Shown here in pieces: positions 25,158 to 34,043 of a stretch of DNA of 64,000 nucleotides. The DNA is taken from the NCBI GenBank assembly GCA_028821515.1, contig JAPPGA010000071.1, positions 1 through 64,000 of the forward strand, read 5' to 3'. Below the pieces are notes generated by a model. That model was not told where the DNA came from and made no database searches. It was given only the letters and a program-made list of their open reading frames with translations. The stretch is from Gammaproteobacteria bacterium (GTDB lineage Bacteria; Pseudomonadota; Gammaproteobacteria; Pseudomonadales; Azotimanducaceae). Position 1 is the first letter of the stretch; every line of letters starts with the position of its first letter. Position numbers and translations under genes: made by a program.

Positions 25158-26201
25158 ATGAACGGCCGCCGGGGAGATTGCGCATCGCCGTTGCCGACCC
25201 TGCTCGGACGGGCAATCGGCATGTTTGCGCTCGACTATGATCGGGCGCGCGGTCGGGATCGTTCCGTTCCGCAACTCGGCACATGGGCCAACCTGTTGCG
25301 CGTGCTTGATGCAGATGGAACGGATCAGCGCGAACTTGTCCGCCGCACAGTGATCTCCAGGCGCGTTGCCAAGGTGGTAGTTACCCGGCTCGAGCGGCTC
25401 GGGCGGGTCGCCGTGGATAAGCAGGCGGTCGAGGGCACGCGCGGCAAGACCAACCTCGTTCGATTGACGGCCAGCGGCGAGGCAGGCACTGCGGCGGCAG
25501 CCGCGCGTGTCGATACGGTGCAGGCTGACTGGCGGGAACGTTTCGGCAACGACGCCGTCGATCGATTGCGTGATGCCCTATCGACCGTCGTGGATCGGCT
25601 CCCGGTTGAGTTGCCCCACCATCCGGCTGGATACGGCGCCGCCGACCCGAGCGTCACGGGTGGCGACTACGTGCCCGAGAATCCTGGGCCGCCGAGGATC
25701 CCGGCGCACGGTCAGGATTGGCCGGTCGTGTTGCGGGAACCTGGCAGTGACACCAGGCACCTGCCGCTGCCGGCCCTGCTGTCCCAGGTGCTTGCCGCGT
25801 TCGCTATCGACTACGAACGAGAGCAGTTTGGCAGTCTGCCGGCCGCTTCGAATTTCCTGCGGTTCGTTGGTGACGATGGCGTGACACTCGGAAGTGCGCA
25901 GGCGCTCGGTGGAGTGGTCGGCAATGGCAAGTCGCTGCACGAGCGGCACCTCGATGTCGCTGTCGAGCCGGGCCGCCCTCGCGACATGAGCCGCCGCGTC
26001 TTTCTCACGCCGAAGGGTCGCCGCGTACGCGATGCTTATCCGCAACTCGTCAAGGAAATCGAGGACCGATGGAACGAGCAATACGCCACGGCCATGCCCC
26101 CCATGCGTTCGACCTTGATGTCCATGAACGAACGGTTCGATGCTGACCTGCGTGACTACCCGAGCACGACCGGATGGATCCTCCGGCCCTGGTTAGGCTG
26201 A
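25158..26201 (+). CDS. Tandem MarR-like winged-helix regulator (347 aa)
   Basis: Two related halves are visible. The first (about 10-145) has LGRAIGMFALDYDR, LRVLDADGTDQRELVRRTVISRRVAKVVVTRLERLGRV and LTASGEAG; the second (about 205-330) has LLSQVLAAFAIDYERE, LRFVGDDG and FLTPKGRRVRDAYPQLVKEIEDRW. Each looks like a MarR-type winged helix with the typical VxLTxxG ending, so one chain may mimic a MarR dimer. The second half has lost much of the recognition-helix region. It follows the acyl-CoA genes on the same strand and may regulate them in response to an acyl-CoA or aromatic ligand (inference). Confidence 0.78.
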   Translation: MNGRRGDCASPLPTLLGRAIGMFALDYDRARGRDRSVPQLGTWANLLRVLDADGTDQRELVRRTVISRRVAKVVVTRLERLGRVAVDKQAVEGTRGKTNLVRLTASGEAGTAAAAARVDTVQADWRERFGNDAVDRLRDALSTVVDRLPVELPHHPAGYGAADPSVTGGDYVPENPGPPRIPAHGQDWPVVLREPGSDTRHLPLPALLSQVLAAFAIDYEREQFGSLPAASNFLRFVGDDGVTLGSAQALGGVVGNGKSLHERHLDVAVEPGRPRDMSRRVFLTPKGRRVRDAYPQLVKEIEDRWNEQYATAMPPMRSTLMSMNERFDADLRDYPSTTGWILRPWLG

Positions 26202-26240
26202 GTCCGTTTCCCCAGCCGCGCTTGCGCCACCGCCTGGTGG

Positions 26241-27395
26241 TCACTGAATGCGGATGACTCCACCCGCCCAAAGACGCCTTAGAAAGTCGACCAGAGGCAG
26301 CACGTGAACATCGTCCCACAACGCCGCGCGCTCCCCCAGGTAAACGCCATAGCACTTCGTCCGGTCGGCTCCGAGGTCGTCCGCGACCCGGTGCAGCCCA
26401 CGGTTGAACCGTCTCTCCCAACGTGATGACGCCTTGATCTCGATAGCGACGAAACCTTCCACCGTCTCGCACAGCACATCCACCTCGACCCCGTCGTAGC
26501 TGCGCCAGAAATGCAGTCTGTAGTCGGTGCGGGAATATCCCAGCCAGGCCCGCACTTCGTTGAGCACGAAGGTCTCGGCCAGTGGGCCCATCTCTTCGGA
26601 GGTGGGAGGATAGGCCAGCCGGCCGCTGAGCGCCCGGGCGACACCGGCATCGAAGAAATAGAACTTGCTCTGCCGCACCTGCTTGGTCGCTGACTTCAAC
26701 TTCCAGGCGGGCAGCCAGAATCCGATCAAGGTGTCTTTAAGGATCTCGAAATGGTTCTGTACGGTCCGGCGGTTGATTCCAGCATCGCGTGCGATGCTCG
26801 CGGCATTGGTGACCTGGCCATTCTGACGTGCTGCGATTTCGAGAAAGCGCGCGAACGCCCCCAGATTGCGTGTCAGCGCCTCAAGCTGGATCTCCTGAAC
26901 AAGATACGTATCGGCATACGTCCGAAGGTAGTCTTGCGGAGTGTCGGTGGTAACCGCCATCGGCAGCATGCCGAAACGCAGCACTCGCTCGGGATCGATC
27001 TCGAAGGAGAGCTCCGCCGACACCAAGGGAAACATGGATACCGTGATGGCGCGGCCCGCCAGCAGGTTGGCGCCGCCGCGGTGCAGTTTGCGCGCGCTCG
27101 ATCCCGACAGCACGAAGCGCAGACCGCGAGTCTCCATGAGACGATGCACCTCGTCCAGCAAGTCTGGCACCTTCTGAACCTCGTCGATCACGGCCCAGCT
27201 ACCGGAGGGCAACGTCGCAAGCTCGCGGTACAGCGAGCGCGGGTCCTTGCTCAGCCGCAACGCCTCCCCGGTATCGAGCAGATCGTAGGTAACGGTGTCG
27301 GAAAAACGATCACGAATCCAGGTTGACTTACCGGTACCGCGCGGGCCGAAGAGCAGGATTGACTGCGAGGGCGTTGCAAGTAATCTAGAGTACAT
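26241..27395 (-). CDS. AAA+ ATPase of the DUF4143 family (384 aa)
   Basis: Walker A GPRGTGKST (residues 17-25), Walker B WAVIDEVQK, sensor LRFVLSGSSARKL, then a winged-helix part (TNAASIARDAGINRRTVQNHFEIL) and a C-terminal nuclease-like DUF4143 region (SYDGVEVDVLCETVEGFVAIEIKAS) with D/E-x-K spacing. These ATPases are widespread mobile or accessory genes of uncertain role. ATG at 27395 is chosen; a TTG three codons upstream is in frame but sits inside a perfect inverted repeat. The gene is convergent with the MarR-like gene and isolated from both neighbours. Confidence 0.85.
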   Translation of the reverse strand: MYSRLLATPSQSILLFGPRGTGKSTWIRDRFSDTVTYDLLDTGEALRLSKDPRSLYRELATLPSGSWAVIDEVQKVPDLLDEVHRLMETRGLRFVLSGSSARKLHRGGANLLAGRAITVSMFPLVSAELSFEIDPERVLRFGMLPMAVTTDTPQDYLRTYADTYLVQEIQLEALTRNLGAFARFLEIAARQNGQVTNAASIARDAGINRRTVQNHFEILKDTLIGFWLPAWKLKSATKQVRQSKFYFFDAGVARALSGRLAYPPTSEEMGPLAETFVLNEVRAWLGYSRTDYRLHFWRSYDGVEVDVLCETVEGFVAIEIKASSRWERRFNRGLHRVADDLGADRTKCYGVYLGERAALWDDVHVLPLVDFLRRLWAGGVIRIQ

Positions 27396-27421
27396 AAATT
27401 CCAATATTACCGGAATTTATG
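27393..27421 (-). promoter_or_regulatory. Inverted repeat overlapping the start codon of the ATPase gene
   Basis: CATAAATTCC (27393-27402) and GGAATTTATG (27412-27421) are a perfect 10-bp inverted repeat with a 9-base spacer. One arm contains the ATG start codon of the DUF4143 gene. The surrounding DNA (27390-27450) is AT-rich in an otherwise GC-rich region and contains TATATA, so this is probably promoter plus operator. Protein or mRNA-structure control cannot be distinguished. Confidence 0.5.
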
Positions 27422-27498
27422 ACATATATACCGCATATTTACCCAATGATCCGGGAAGGGGGTGATGAGCCCTGTGCCCCGGCGACTGCCGCAGCACT

Positions 27499-28257
27499 TC
27501 ACCACTTCTCAAGCGATGTTCTGATATCGAGTTCGAAAGTCCAGGCATTCGGCGGCTGGTCGTAGAGGAACTCGTACGCGTCGACGATGCCCTGAATGCT
27601 GATCATGCCGGCTTCACCGAGACGTTCGGCGTACTCCGGCAGTCCTTGCTTGATCTTCTCGCCGCCGATGGGTCCGTCGATGACGACGTGGCTCACGTGG
27701 ACGCCGTCCGTCGCGTATTCCTTGGCCATGGCCTGCGCAAGCGCGCGCTGCGCCCCCTTGGAGGCATTGAACGCGCCGTAATTGGCCCGGCCCCGCAGGG
27801 ACGCGCTCGCTCCGGTGAAGATCAGCGTTCCGCCGCCTTTCTTGCGAGGGGATCCCCCTCGCGCTCCCCGACGCAACCTACGAACGGCTTCGCGCCCGAA
27901 CAGGAACGCGCCGTAGATGCCGACGTCCAGCGAGCGCTCGAAGTACCGCGACTCCATGTCGGCAATGGGTCCGGGCCGGTTGTTGCCGACGTTGTAGATC
28001 GCAAGCTTCAGTTCGCCGTCGGCCGCATCGACCGCGTCGAACAGCGCGTCGACCTGGCTCTCGTCGGTGGCATCCGTGGCGATGGTAGTGGCCTTGCCCC
28101 CGAACGTGCGCGCGAGTGCCTCCAGCGTCTCACCGGTCCGGCCTGCCATGAACACGTGGTGGCCGCGGCGGAGAAACCGCGCGCAGAGTTGGGCGCCGAG
28201 GCCGTCCTCGGGTCCGACGCCTATGACGACGGTCTTGACGTTGGATTCGTCCGGCAT
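27499..28257 (-). CDS. Atypical short-chain dehydrogenase/reductase (252 aa) with an inserted palindromic element
   Basis: Rossmann start VVIGVGPEDGLGAQLCARFL, then AIYNVGNNRPGPI (NNAG-like), FTGASASLRGRANYGAF and NASKGAQRALAQAMAKEY. In the place of the catalytic YxxxK it has FNASK, Phe instead of Tyr, as in a known divergent SDR subgroup, so classical catalysis is doubtful. Residues about 129-140 (RGARGGSPRK) come from a GC-rich palindrome described separately and are not expected in the family. It begins 6 bases after the esterase stop and is probably co-transcribed with it. Confidence 0.88.
   Translation of the reverse strand: MPDESNVKTVVIGVGPEDGLGAQLCARFLRRGHHVFMAGRTGETLEALARTFGGKATTIATDATDESQVDALFDAVDAADGELKLAIYNVGNNRPGPIADMESRYFERSLDVGIYGAFLFGREAVRRLRRGARGGSPRKKGGGTLIFTGASASLRGRANYGAFNASKGAQRALAQAMAKEYATDGVHVSHVVIDGPIGGEKIKQGLPEYAERLGEAGMISIQGIVDAYEFLYDQPPNAWTFELDIRTSLEKW
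27836..27871 (-). repeat. Palindromic element copy A, inside the SDR gene
   Basis: Read on the minus strand: GGGGAGCGCGAGGGGG-ATCCCCTCGCAAGAAAGG. The core inverted repeat is GCGAGGGG-gat-CCCCTCGC. It matches the 36.4-kb copies almost base for base over this stretch and adds about 12 codons in frame. Confidence 0.65.
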
Positions 28258-28263
28258 GCGCGG

Positions 28264-29193
28264 TTACTTCCCAAGAGACCTGATCATCGCGCAGGTCTTC
28301 TCCATCGCTGGCCTGGTCGCGGGGATGGTGGAACCGTGCGCGAAGAAGCCGTGCAGGAAACCGTCGAAACGGACGCACTCGACGGTGTTGCCGGCGGCTT
28401 CGAGGGCCGCGGCGTAGGCCTCGCCTTCGTCCCGCAACGGGTCGTATTCGGCGGTCATGACGAGCGCAGCCGGCAGTCCAGACAGGTCTTCTGCGAGGAG
28501 GGGCGATGCGCGAGGATCGGAACGCACCTCGGGATCGGCATACTTGTCCCAGAACCAGTGCATCGCCTCGGCGGTCAGCATGTAGCCTTCCGCGCAATCG
28601 CGATAGGAAGCGGTCTCGAAATTCACACCATCGATCACGGGGTATGCGAGCACCTGGGCTGAAATGGCCGGACCTCCCGCTTCCCGCGCCATCAGAGTGA
28701 CGACCGCGGCAAGGTTGCCGCCGGCGCTGTCTCCGACCACGGCGAACCGTGCTGGATCGCCGCCGAGTGCCGCGCAGTTCTCGCTTGCCCAGCAGGTCGC
28801 CGCGAAGCAATCGTCGGCAGCCGCTGGAAACCGGTGCTCGGGCGCCAGGCGGTAGTCGACCGAAACGACGATGCAGCCCGCCCCGGCGCACAGTTCCCGG
28901 CTTTGGCCGTCCGCCGTATCCAGGTCGCCGATCACCCAGCCGCCGCCGTGGAACATCATGGCAATCGGGTACGGTGCATCGTCATCGGTCGAGGGCGTGT
29001 AAATCCGCAACGGAATCTGGCCGCCAGGGCCGTCGATGGTGGTGTTTTCGACTTTCCCGACGGGGGTTTCGACCGGAGGTTGCATCATCCGGAACATCTC
29101 GCGGGCATCGGCTACGGCCATCTCGATAATCTTGGGGCCGTCCAGCTCTTCCAAGGCTCGGAGCATGGCTTCGTATTCCGGGTGCAATGGCAT
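28264..29193 (-). CDS. HSL-family alpha/beta hydrolase (esterase/lipase, 309 aa)
   Basis: Oxyanion-hole motif HGGGW (MMFHGGGWVIGDLDT), nucleophile elbow GDSAGG, YRLAPEHRFPAA, then YDPLRDEGEAYA with the acid and FLHGFF with the His: the hormone-sensitive-lipase type. ATG at 29193 gives MPLHPEYEAML, typical for the family; a frame extension to 29226 was not used. First gene of a two-gene operon with the SDR. Acts on short acyl esters by family knowledge; natural substrate unknown. Confidence 0.88.
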   Translation of the reverse strand: MPLHPEYEAMLRALEELDGPKIIEMAVADAREMFRMMQPPVETPVGKVENTTIDGPGGQIPLRIYTPSTDDDAPYPIAMMFHGGGWVIGDLDTADGQSRELCAGAGCIVVSVDYRLAPEHRFPAAADDCFAATCWASENCAALGGDPARFAVVGDSAGGNLAAVVTLMAREAGGPAISAQVLAYPVIDGVNFETASYRDCAEGYMLTAEAMHWFWDKYADPEVRSDPRASPLLAEDLSGLPAALVMTAEYDPLRDEGEAYAAALEAAGNTVECVRFDGFLHGFFAHGSTIPATRPAMEKTCAMIRSLGK

Positions 29194-29580
29194 GGGATCT
29201 CGGCGCTTCAGTGGAAGGGGCGGCAAATATGCAACAAACGAATCGGAAATGCGCGCTGGCGTGGCGCTGCTTGTGCCGACGACTGTCTCTGCAATGTTGA
29301 TTTGTTTATGTCGTAACGAAGTGATGGCTTTTCAGGGTAATTGGTCAAACTGCAAGAACACGTCCATCGACTCCCCCGACGGATGTGGACACCACTAAAT
29401 CGATTCGCGGATAATGGGGTCAACGATGCATGGCCTCAGTCAACACGAGGATAATCGGCGGGCGCCAACACCCTTCACCGGTGGTCCTGCTCCCGGTTCA
29501 TCAAGTCCAAATGGTATTCGGGCCGACCCGCGGCTCGAGCGATTGAGATCCTGTGCGGCGGCCAATAAGAGGGGAAAACC
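29194..29580. other. Divergent intergenic region between esterase and TonB receptor
   Basis: About 390 bases with no convincing gene on either strand. It must hold the promoters of the esterase and of the TonB receptor operon. No perfect -35/-10 pair or strong inverted repeat was seen. Confidence 0.5.
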
Positions 29581-32442
29581 GTGAAGAAAATACTTGAACT
29601 GATTGCCGACGGTGATGGGCGGGCGCGGAATACGTTGGTCCTCGCGAAGAGGGCTCTCGCCTGGTTGGCTTGCAGCTTGCTGGCCGCACCGGCGGCCTTT
29701 GCCGACAGTGTTTCCGGTGCCGTGACGGATGCCGGCAATACGGTCAGTTTTCGCGGTGCGGTGGTCAGTATCGACGGACGGGAAGGGTCTGCGATAACCG
29801 ATGGGCGTGGGCGCTTCCGCTTGTCCAACGTCCCCGCGGGCACCTACACGCTCGTGATTTCCTATGTCGGCACGACGAGTACCAGGATCGAAATCGAGGT
29901 GCCTGCGGAAGGGCTGGATCTCGGTGACGTGGTGATCGGTGACGCGGAATCGGAAGGATTGGTCGAGGAAGTGATCGTCTACGGTCAGGCGGCCGCTTTC
30001 GCCAGCGCGCTCAACCAGGAGCGTGCGGCCATCAACGCGGTGTCTGTTCTGGACACCGACGCGATGGGTCAGTTTCCGGATCAGAATGTCGCCGAAGCGG
30101 TGCGGCGCCTGAGCGGCGTGACCGTCGAAAACGATCAGGGGGAAGGTCGTTACGTCGTCATCCGCGGCATGGACCCCGACCTGAATGCGACATCCATCAA
30201 CGGTGTGCGCGCCACCGCGGCGGAACCGCAACGGGCGTTGCAGCTCGACGTCATTCCATCGGACGTTCTCGACGGTATCGAGGTGAACAAGTCACTCACC
30301 CCGGACATGGACGGCGATGCGATCGGCGGTTCCATCAACGTCAGGACGCTAAGCGCGTTCAGCCGCAAGGGCCCGTATGCCAAGGCGAGAGTGGAGCAAT
30401 CCCACAATGAGATTCGCGATGAATGGAGCCCCAAGGCGTCCTTTGCCGGCAGCAATGTTCTCGAGCTGGAAGGCGGCAGGCGCCTCGGGGTCGCGGGCGC
30501 CGTCAGTTGGCACGACCGCAAGCTTCAGGCCGACAATGCCGAGTCCGACGATTGGGACGTTGCCGATAACGGCATGGACTTCCTCGAGGAATTCCAGCCC
30601 CGGCTGTACAAGGTCGAGCGCAAACGCATCGGCGCTGTTCTCAACTTCGACCTCGACATCTCCGATTCGACCACACTGCACCTGTACTCCCTGTACAGCC
30701 GGTTCCAGGATACGGAACTTCGAAACCGGACGACGTTCGGCCTCGGCGAGCTGGACGAAGGCGCGCTCACCGCGACCCGAATGAGTTTTTCGGAGGTGGA
30801 GATCGAGCGGGACACCAAGGGCCGCGACATGCGCGGGCAGATCGCTGAAAACACGTCTATCTCCTTCGGTTCCGATACCCAGCTCGATGCCTGGCAGATC
30901 GAAACCAACGTCGGCTATTCCTACGCGCGGGAACGAACGCCCGACCAGGTGAGCGGCACCTGGGTCGCGGAATTCGTATCGGGCGACAACATCCCGGACG
31001 GGCAGCCCGTGCTGACCATCGATCGCAGCAACCCCCAGATACTCGTGGCCGAATCTGCGTTCTGGAGCATATTGCAGGACGCATCGCTCTACGAACTCGA
31101 CGAACTCGAGCATCTCAATGAGAAGAACGAAGACACCCAGGTTTCGTTCCGGCTGGATGCGACCCGGGACATGGACTTCGGCCTCGTGAAGTTTGGCGCC
31201 AAGGCCCGGCTGCGAGAAAAGAAGACCGACGAGGAAGTGGGTCTCTGGTCCGGAGACGATCAATGGTTCCTGTCCGACGTGCTGCTGCCCGGCGGTGGTT
31301 CCGCGTACGGTTTTCCGACTCCCATGGACCCGGTGCCGGCCAACAGCGGCGAGCGGGACATCCTGGCTGGAGGCACCGGTATCGAGGTCGAGGACATCGA
31401 CACCCAGATCGATTCGAACGTGGCCGATTTCACGTTTGACGAGAACGTCCTTGCCGTCTACGGCATGGCCCGTTGGGACAACGGCCCCCTGGCGGTCACC
31501 GCCGGCTTGCGCGTCGAGCGGACGAGTCTCGACAGTAGCGGCAGCATCACTGAACTGATCGAGGAGGGCGGCACCTACAACGGCGCGGTCCTCGACGACG
31601 ACACCGTTTTCATAACGCCTGTCAACGAGAAGAAGTCCTACACGGACGTTCTGCCCAGCGTCAACGCACGCTACGAGTTCAACGAAGACCTGATCGGGCG
31701 GGCCTCGGTACACAAGGCGGTGGTTCGACCGCGTGTCGAGGATGTGGCGTTCAGGGTCGCAATAGACGGCGACGAGGCCGAGTTGGGGAACCCTTCGCTC
31801 GAACCGTTCCGGGCCTGGAACGCGGATGTATCGCTATCCTACTATCCAACCGACCTGAGCGTGTTGTCTGCGGGCCTTTTCTGGAAGCGGATAGACGATT
31901 TCATATTCGTCCAGACCATTGACGATTACCCGTTCGCGGGCAGGGTGTTCGATGAAGCCACGGTCGCTCAAAACGGCGACCAGGCGGACGGCATCGGCCT
32001 GGAATTCAACTATCAGCAGCATTTCGGTTTTCTCGGCGCGCCCTGGGATGCGTTCCTGGTGGGCGCGAACTATACCTATGTGGATGCCAACGCGACGACC
32101 ATCGACGGCCGCGAGATCGATCTGCCCAAGCAGTCGGCCAACATCGCGGGACTCGTCGTGGGCTATGACAAGCACGGTTTCGATATCCGGCTGGCGATGA
32201 AGTACCGGGACCGCTATATCGACTCCCTGGAAGGTGAAGGCGAAGACCGTTATACCGACGAACACCTGCAATGGGACCTGACCGTCAAGTACAGCTTCAG
32301 CGATTCCTGGCTGGTCTATTCCGAGATATCCAACCTGGGTGATCGGCCCGAGTACTACTACTCCGGCAGGTACAACCGGGCGCTGCAATACGATGAGTTC
32401 GGAACCACGGCGGCGATCGGAGTTCAGTACAACTTCCGATAG
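29581..32442 (+). CDS. TonB-dependent outer-membrane receptor (953 aa)
   Basis: A long N-terminus with a signal peptide (WLACSLLAAPAAFA, cleavage near 42), a carboxypeptidase-regulatory-like domain (about 44-115: VSGAVTDAGNTVSFRGAVV, GRFRLSNVPAGTYTLVISY), a TonB-box-like stretch (VEEVIVYGQ), the plug (PDQNVAEAVRRLSGVTVE, RYVVIRGMDPDLNATSING, GGSINVRT) and a beta-barrel ending in VQYNFR with terminal aromatic/Arg as in outer-membrane proteins. This arrangement is that of the TIGR01782-type receptors found with carbohydrate or phytate degradation loci. It is 20 bases upstream of the TRAP transporter. Substrate is inferred to be inositol-related; no direct evidence. Confidence 0.93.
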   Translation: MKKILELIADGDGRARNTLVLAKRALAWLACSLLAAPAAFADSVSGAVTDAGNTVSFRGAVVSIDGREGSAITDGRGRFRLSNVPAGTYTLVISYVGTTSTRIEIEVPAEGLDLGDVVIGDAESEGLVEEVIVYGQAAAFASALNQERAAINAVSVLDTDAMGQFPDQNVAEAVRRLSGVTVENDQGEGRYVVIRGMDPDLNATSINGVRATAAEPQRALQLDVIPSDVLDGIEVNKSLTPDMDGDAIGGSINVRTLSAFSRKGPYAKARVEQSHNEIRDEWSPKASFAGSNVLELEGGRRLGVAGAVSWHDRKLQADNAESDDWDVADNGMDFLEEFQPRLYKVERKRIGAVLNFDLDISDSTTLHLYSLYSRFQDTELRNRTTFGLGELDEGALTATRMSFSEVEIERDTKGRDMRGQIAENTSISFGSDTQLDAWQIETNVGYSYARERTPDQVSGTWVAEFVSGDNIPDGQPVLTIDRSNPQILVAESAFWSILQDASLYELDELEHLNEKNEDTQVSFRLDATRDMDFGLVKFGAKARLREKKTDEEVGLWSGDDQWFLSDVLLPGGGSAYGFPTPMDPVPANSGERDILAGGTGIEVEDIDTQIDSNVADFTFDENVLAVYGMARWDNGPLAVTAGLRVERTSLDSSGSITELIEEGGTYNGAVLDDDTVFITPVNEKKSYTDVLPSVNARYEFNEDLIGRASVHKAVVRPRVEDVAFRVAIDGDEAELGNPSLEPFRAWNADVSLSYYPTDLSVLSAGLFWKRIDDFIFVQTIDDYPFAGRVFDEATVAQNGDQADGIGLEFNYQQHFGFLGAPWDAFLVGANYTYVDANATTIDGREIDLPKQSANIAGLVVGYDKHGFDIRLAMKYRDRYIDSLEGEGEDRYTDEHLQWDLTVKYSFSDSWLVYSEISNLGDRPEYYYSGRYNRALQYDEFGTTAAIGVQYNFR

Positions 32443-32462
32443 CGGCCCGGTTCCCCGGCCGG

Positions 32463-33482
32463 ATGACTGGACGATTCGGTATCGCCGTCAGAGGCTGGCG
32501 CGGAGTTCTCGTTGCGGTATTGCTGCCGGCGCTGACGCAAGGTTGCGGGGCGCCGGAAGCTGGCCATGTGTTCAGATACGGTCACTCGCAGCCCGCGCAG
32601 GCGCCACGCAGCCAGTCGATGGTCTTCTTCGAGAGAGAGCTCGAACAGCGCACCAACGGCCGCATCAGGGTCGAGAACTATTTTTCGGCGACGCTGGGCA
32701 GCGAACGCGAAATGATGGACATGGTCGCCACGGGTGTCTTGCAGGGTACCCGCGGCGGTCTCTTTGCCGATGCCAATCCAAAGTTTGTCCTGTTCATGGT
32801 GCCGTTTCTCGTCAGTGACTGGGACCAGGCCATGCGGCTGGTCAACAGTGAACTGGCGCGGCGGATTAACGCCGACGCGCGTCGCAACGGCTTTCATATT
32901 CCCGCCACCGGCATCAGCCAGGGCTTTCGCGCCCACACGAACAGCGTTCGGCCCATCCGGACCCCTGGGGATCTGGCGGGGCTGAAAATGCGCGTTCCAC
33001 CGCAGGAGATATACGTTCGAACAGCCCGGGCTCTCGGCGCCAGTCCGCACGAAATGCCAGCATCCGAACTCTACAGCGCATTGAAAACCGGTGTTCTGGA
33101 TGGCCAGGACAATCCTCCGTCGAACATATGGGACTACAAGTTGTTCGAAGTGCAGGAGTTCATGACCGTATCGAACTATTCCACCGGCCCCGATCCGTTC
33201 ATTGTCGATTTGAACTTCTACGAGTCGCTGTCGCCGGATCTGAGGAAGACGTTCGACCAGGTTGCGGAAGAAACAATCGCACTCTCGGACAAACTGAACC
33301 GCGAGTCCGAGGAGGAGTACATCGCCCGCCTGGGGCGCGAAATGGATGTGATCCATTTGGCGCCTGAAGAGATTCGGCCGTTTCGTCGTCTGACCGAGCC
33401 CGTCGCACGCGACTTCATCGCCCGCGGCCTGTTCACGGCGGGAGAGCTGAACGAAGCGCTGGGAATTGCGGGAGGCGAGTAG
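32463..33482 (+). CDS. dctP: TRAP transporter substrate-binding protein (DctP family)
   Basis: Residues 1-29 form a signal region ending LPALTQGC; the C28 context resembles a lipobox only loosely, so it may be a lipoprotein. The mature part has FRYGHSQPAQAPRSQSM, FERELEQRTNGRIRVENYF, LGSEREMMDMVATG and the ligand-carboxylate Arg region GLKMRVPPQEIYVRTARALG, followed by DGQDNPPSNIWDYKLFEVQ, all typical of DctP. It binds an organic acid or sugar-acid in the periplasm for DctQM. It starts 20 bases after the TonB receptor and leads the inositol cluster. Gene symbol denotes family, not C4-dicarboxylate specificity. Confidence 0.93.
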   Translation: MTGRFGIAVRGWRGVLVAVLLPALTQGCGAPEAGHVFRYGHSQPAQAPRSQSMVFFERELEQRTNGRIRVENYFSATLGSEREMMDMVATGVLQGTRGGLFADANPKFVLFMVPFLVSDWDQAMRLVNSELARRINADARRNGFHIPATGISQGFRAHTNSVRPIRTPGDLAGLKMRVPPQEIYVRTARALGASPHEMPASELYSALKTGVLDGQDNPPSNIWDYKLFEVQEFMTVSNYSTGPDPFIVDLNFYESLSPDLRKTFDQVAEETIALSDKLNRESEEEYIARLGREMDVIHLAPEEIRPFRRLTEPVARDFIARGLFTAGELNEALGIAGGE

Positions 33483-33485
33483 GCC

Positions 33486-34004
33486 ATGTCTGGACCGGGT
33501 GCGATTGAGACCGGATTGAGCCGCATGCTGGAACGATTGCTGGCGTTGCTGCTGCTGGCGATTTTCGGGACCGTGGTATTGCTGGTCATCCTGCGTTATG
33601 TCTTCAACACGACCGTGGTCGGCGCCAACGAAGCCGCGCTGATTGCGTTCGTGTACACGACGGCGATCGGCGGGGCGCTGGCGGTGGCGCGACGCGAACA
33701 CATCGAGATTCGCTATTTCGTCGACTTGATGCCTGCGGGCGTACAGCGAGTTCTCGACATTCTTCAGTTTGCGCTCGTGGCGATCGTCAACTTTGCGATT
33801 GTCTGCTATTCGATCGTCTGGATTGCCCAAACGGGCAGCTACCTGATGCCGACATTGCAGCTACCGCAGATCGTTGCGCAACTCAGCGTTTGCATCGGCA
33901 GCAGCCTGGCCTTCGTCTACTGCCTGCTTGGCATTTTTCATGCGAGGGGTGCCCCCTCGCGCTCCCCGGCTGAGGGCTCTCGAAGGTTTGCGAAAAAGCA
34001 CTAG
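33486..34004 (+). CDS. dctQ: TRAP transporter small membrane subunit (DctQ family) with repeat-derived tail
   Basis: Four hydrophobic helices (LLALLLLAIFGTVVLLVILRYVF, AALIAFVYTTAIGGALAVA, FALVAIVNFAIVCYSIVWIA, ELSVCIGSSLAFVYCLLGIFH region) with the conserved RREHIEI after helix 2. Residues 150-165 (FHARGAPSRSPAEGS) are encoded by a palindromic element and form a hydrophilic tail not expected in DctQ. Starts 4 bases after dctP. Works with DctM to drive Na+- or H+-coupled uptake of the DctP ligand. Confidence 0.9.
   Translation: MSGPGAIETGLSRMLERLLALLLLAIFGTVVLLVILRYVFNTTVVGANEAALIAFVYTTAIGGALAVARREHIEIRYFVDLMPAGVQRVLDILQFALVAIVNFAIVCYSIVWIAQTGSYLMPTLQLPQIVAQLSVCIGSSLAFVYCLLGIFHARGAPSRSPAEGSRRFAKKH
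33934..33979 (-). repeat. Palindromic element copy B, at the 3' end of dctQ
   Basis: Read on the minus strand: GAGCCCTCAGCCGGGGAGCG then CGAGGGGGCACCCCTCGCATG and AAAAA. Core GCGAGGGG-gca-CCCCTCGC. Same order of parts as the 36.3-kb copies but in the opposite orientation to the gene, where it encodes FHARGAPSRSPAEGS in frame. Confidence 0.75.
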
Positions 34005-34043
34005 CCGCACCTGTTTGTTGATAGGTGAGGCTGGCTGAACCAT

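Noticed and set aside
30349-31713. Minus-strand frame over the TonB receptor
   Set aside because: Shadow; the receptor has complete plug and barrel motifs on the plus strand.
32441-32470. Hairpin CGGCCCGGTTCCCCGGCCG as a terminator after the TonB receptor
   Set aside because: No T-tract follows, and the TRAP gene begins inside or right after it, so read-through is more likely.
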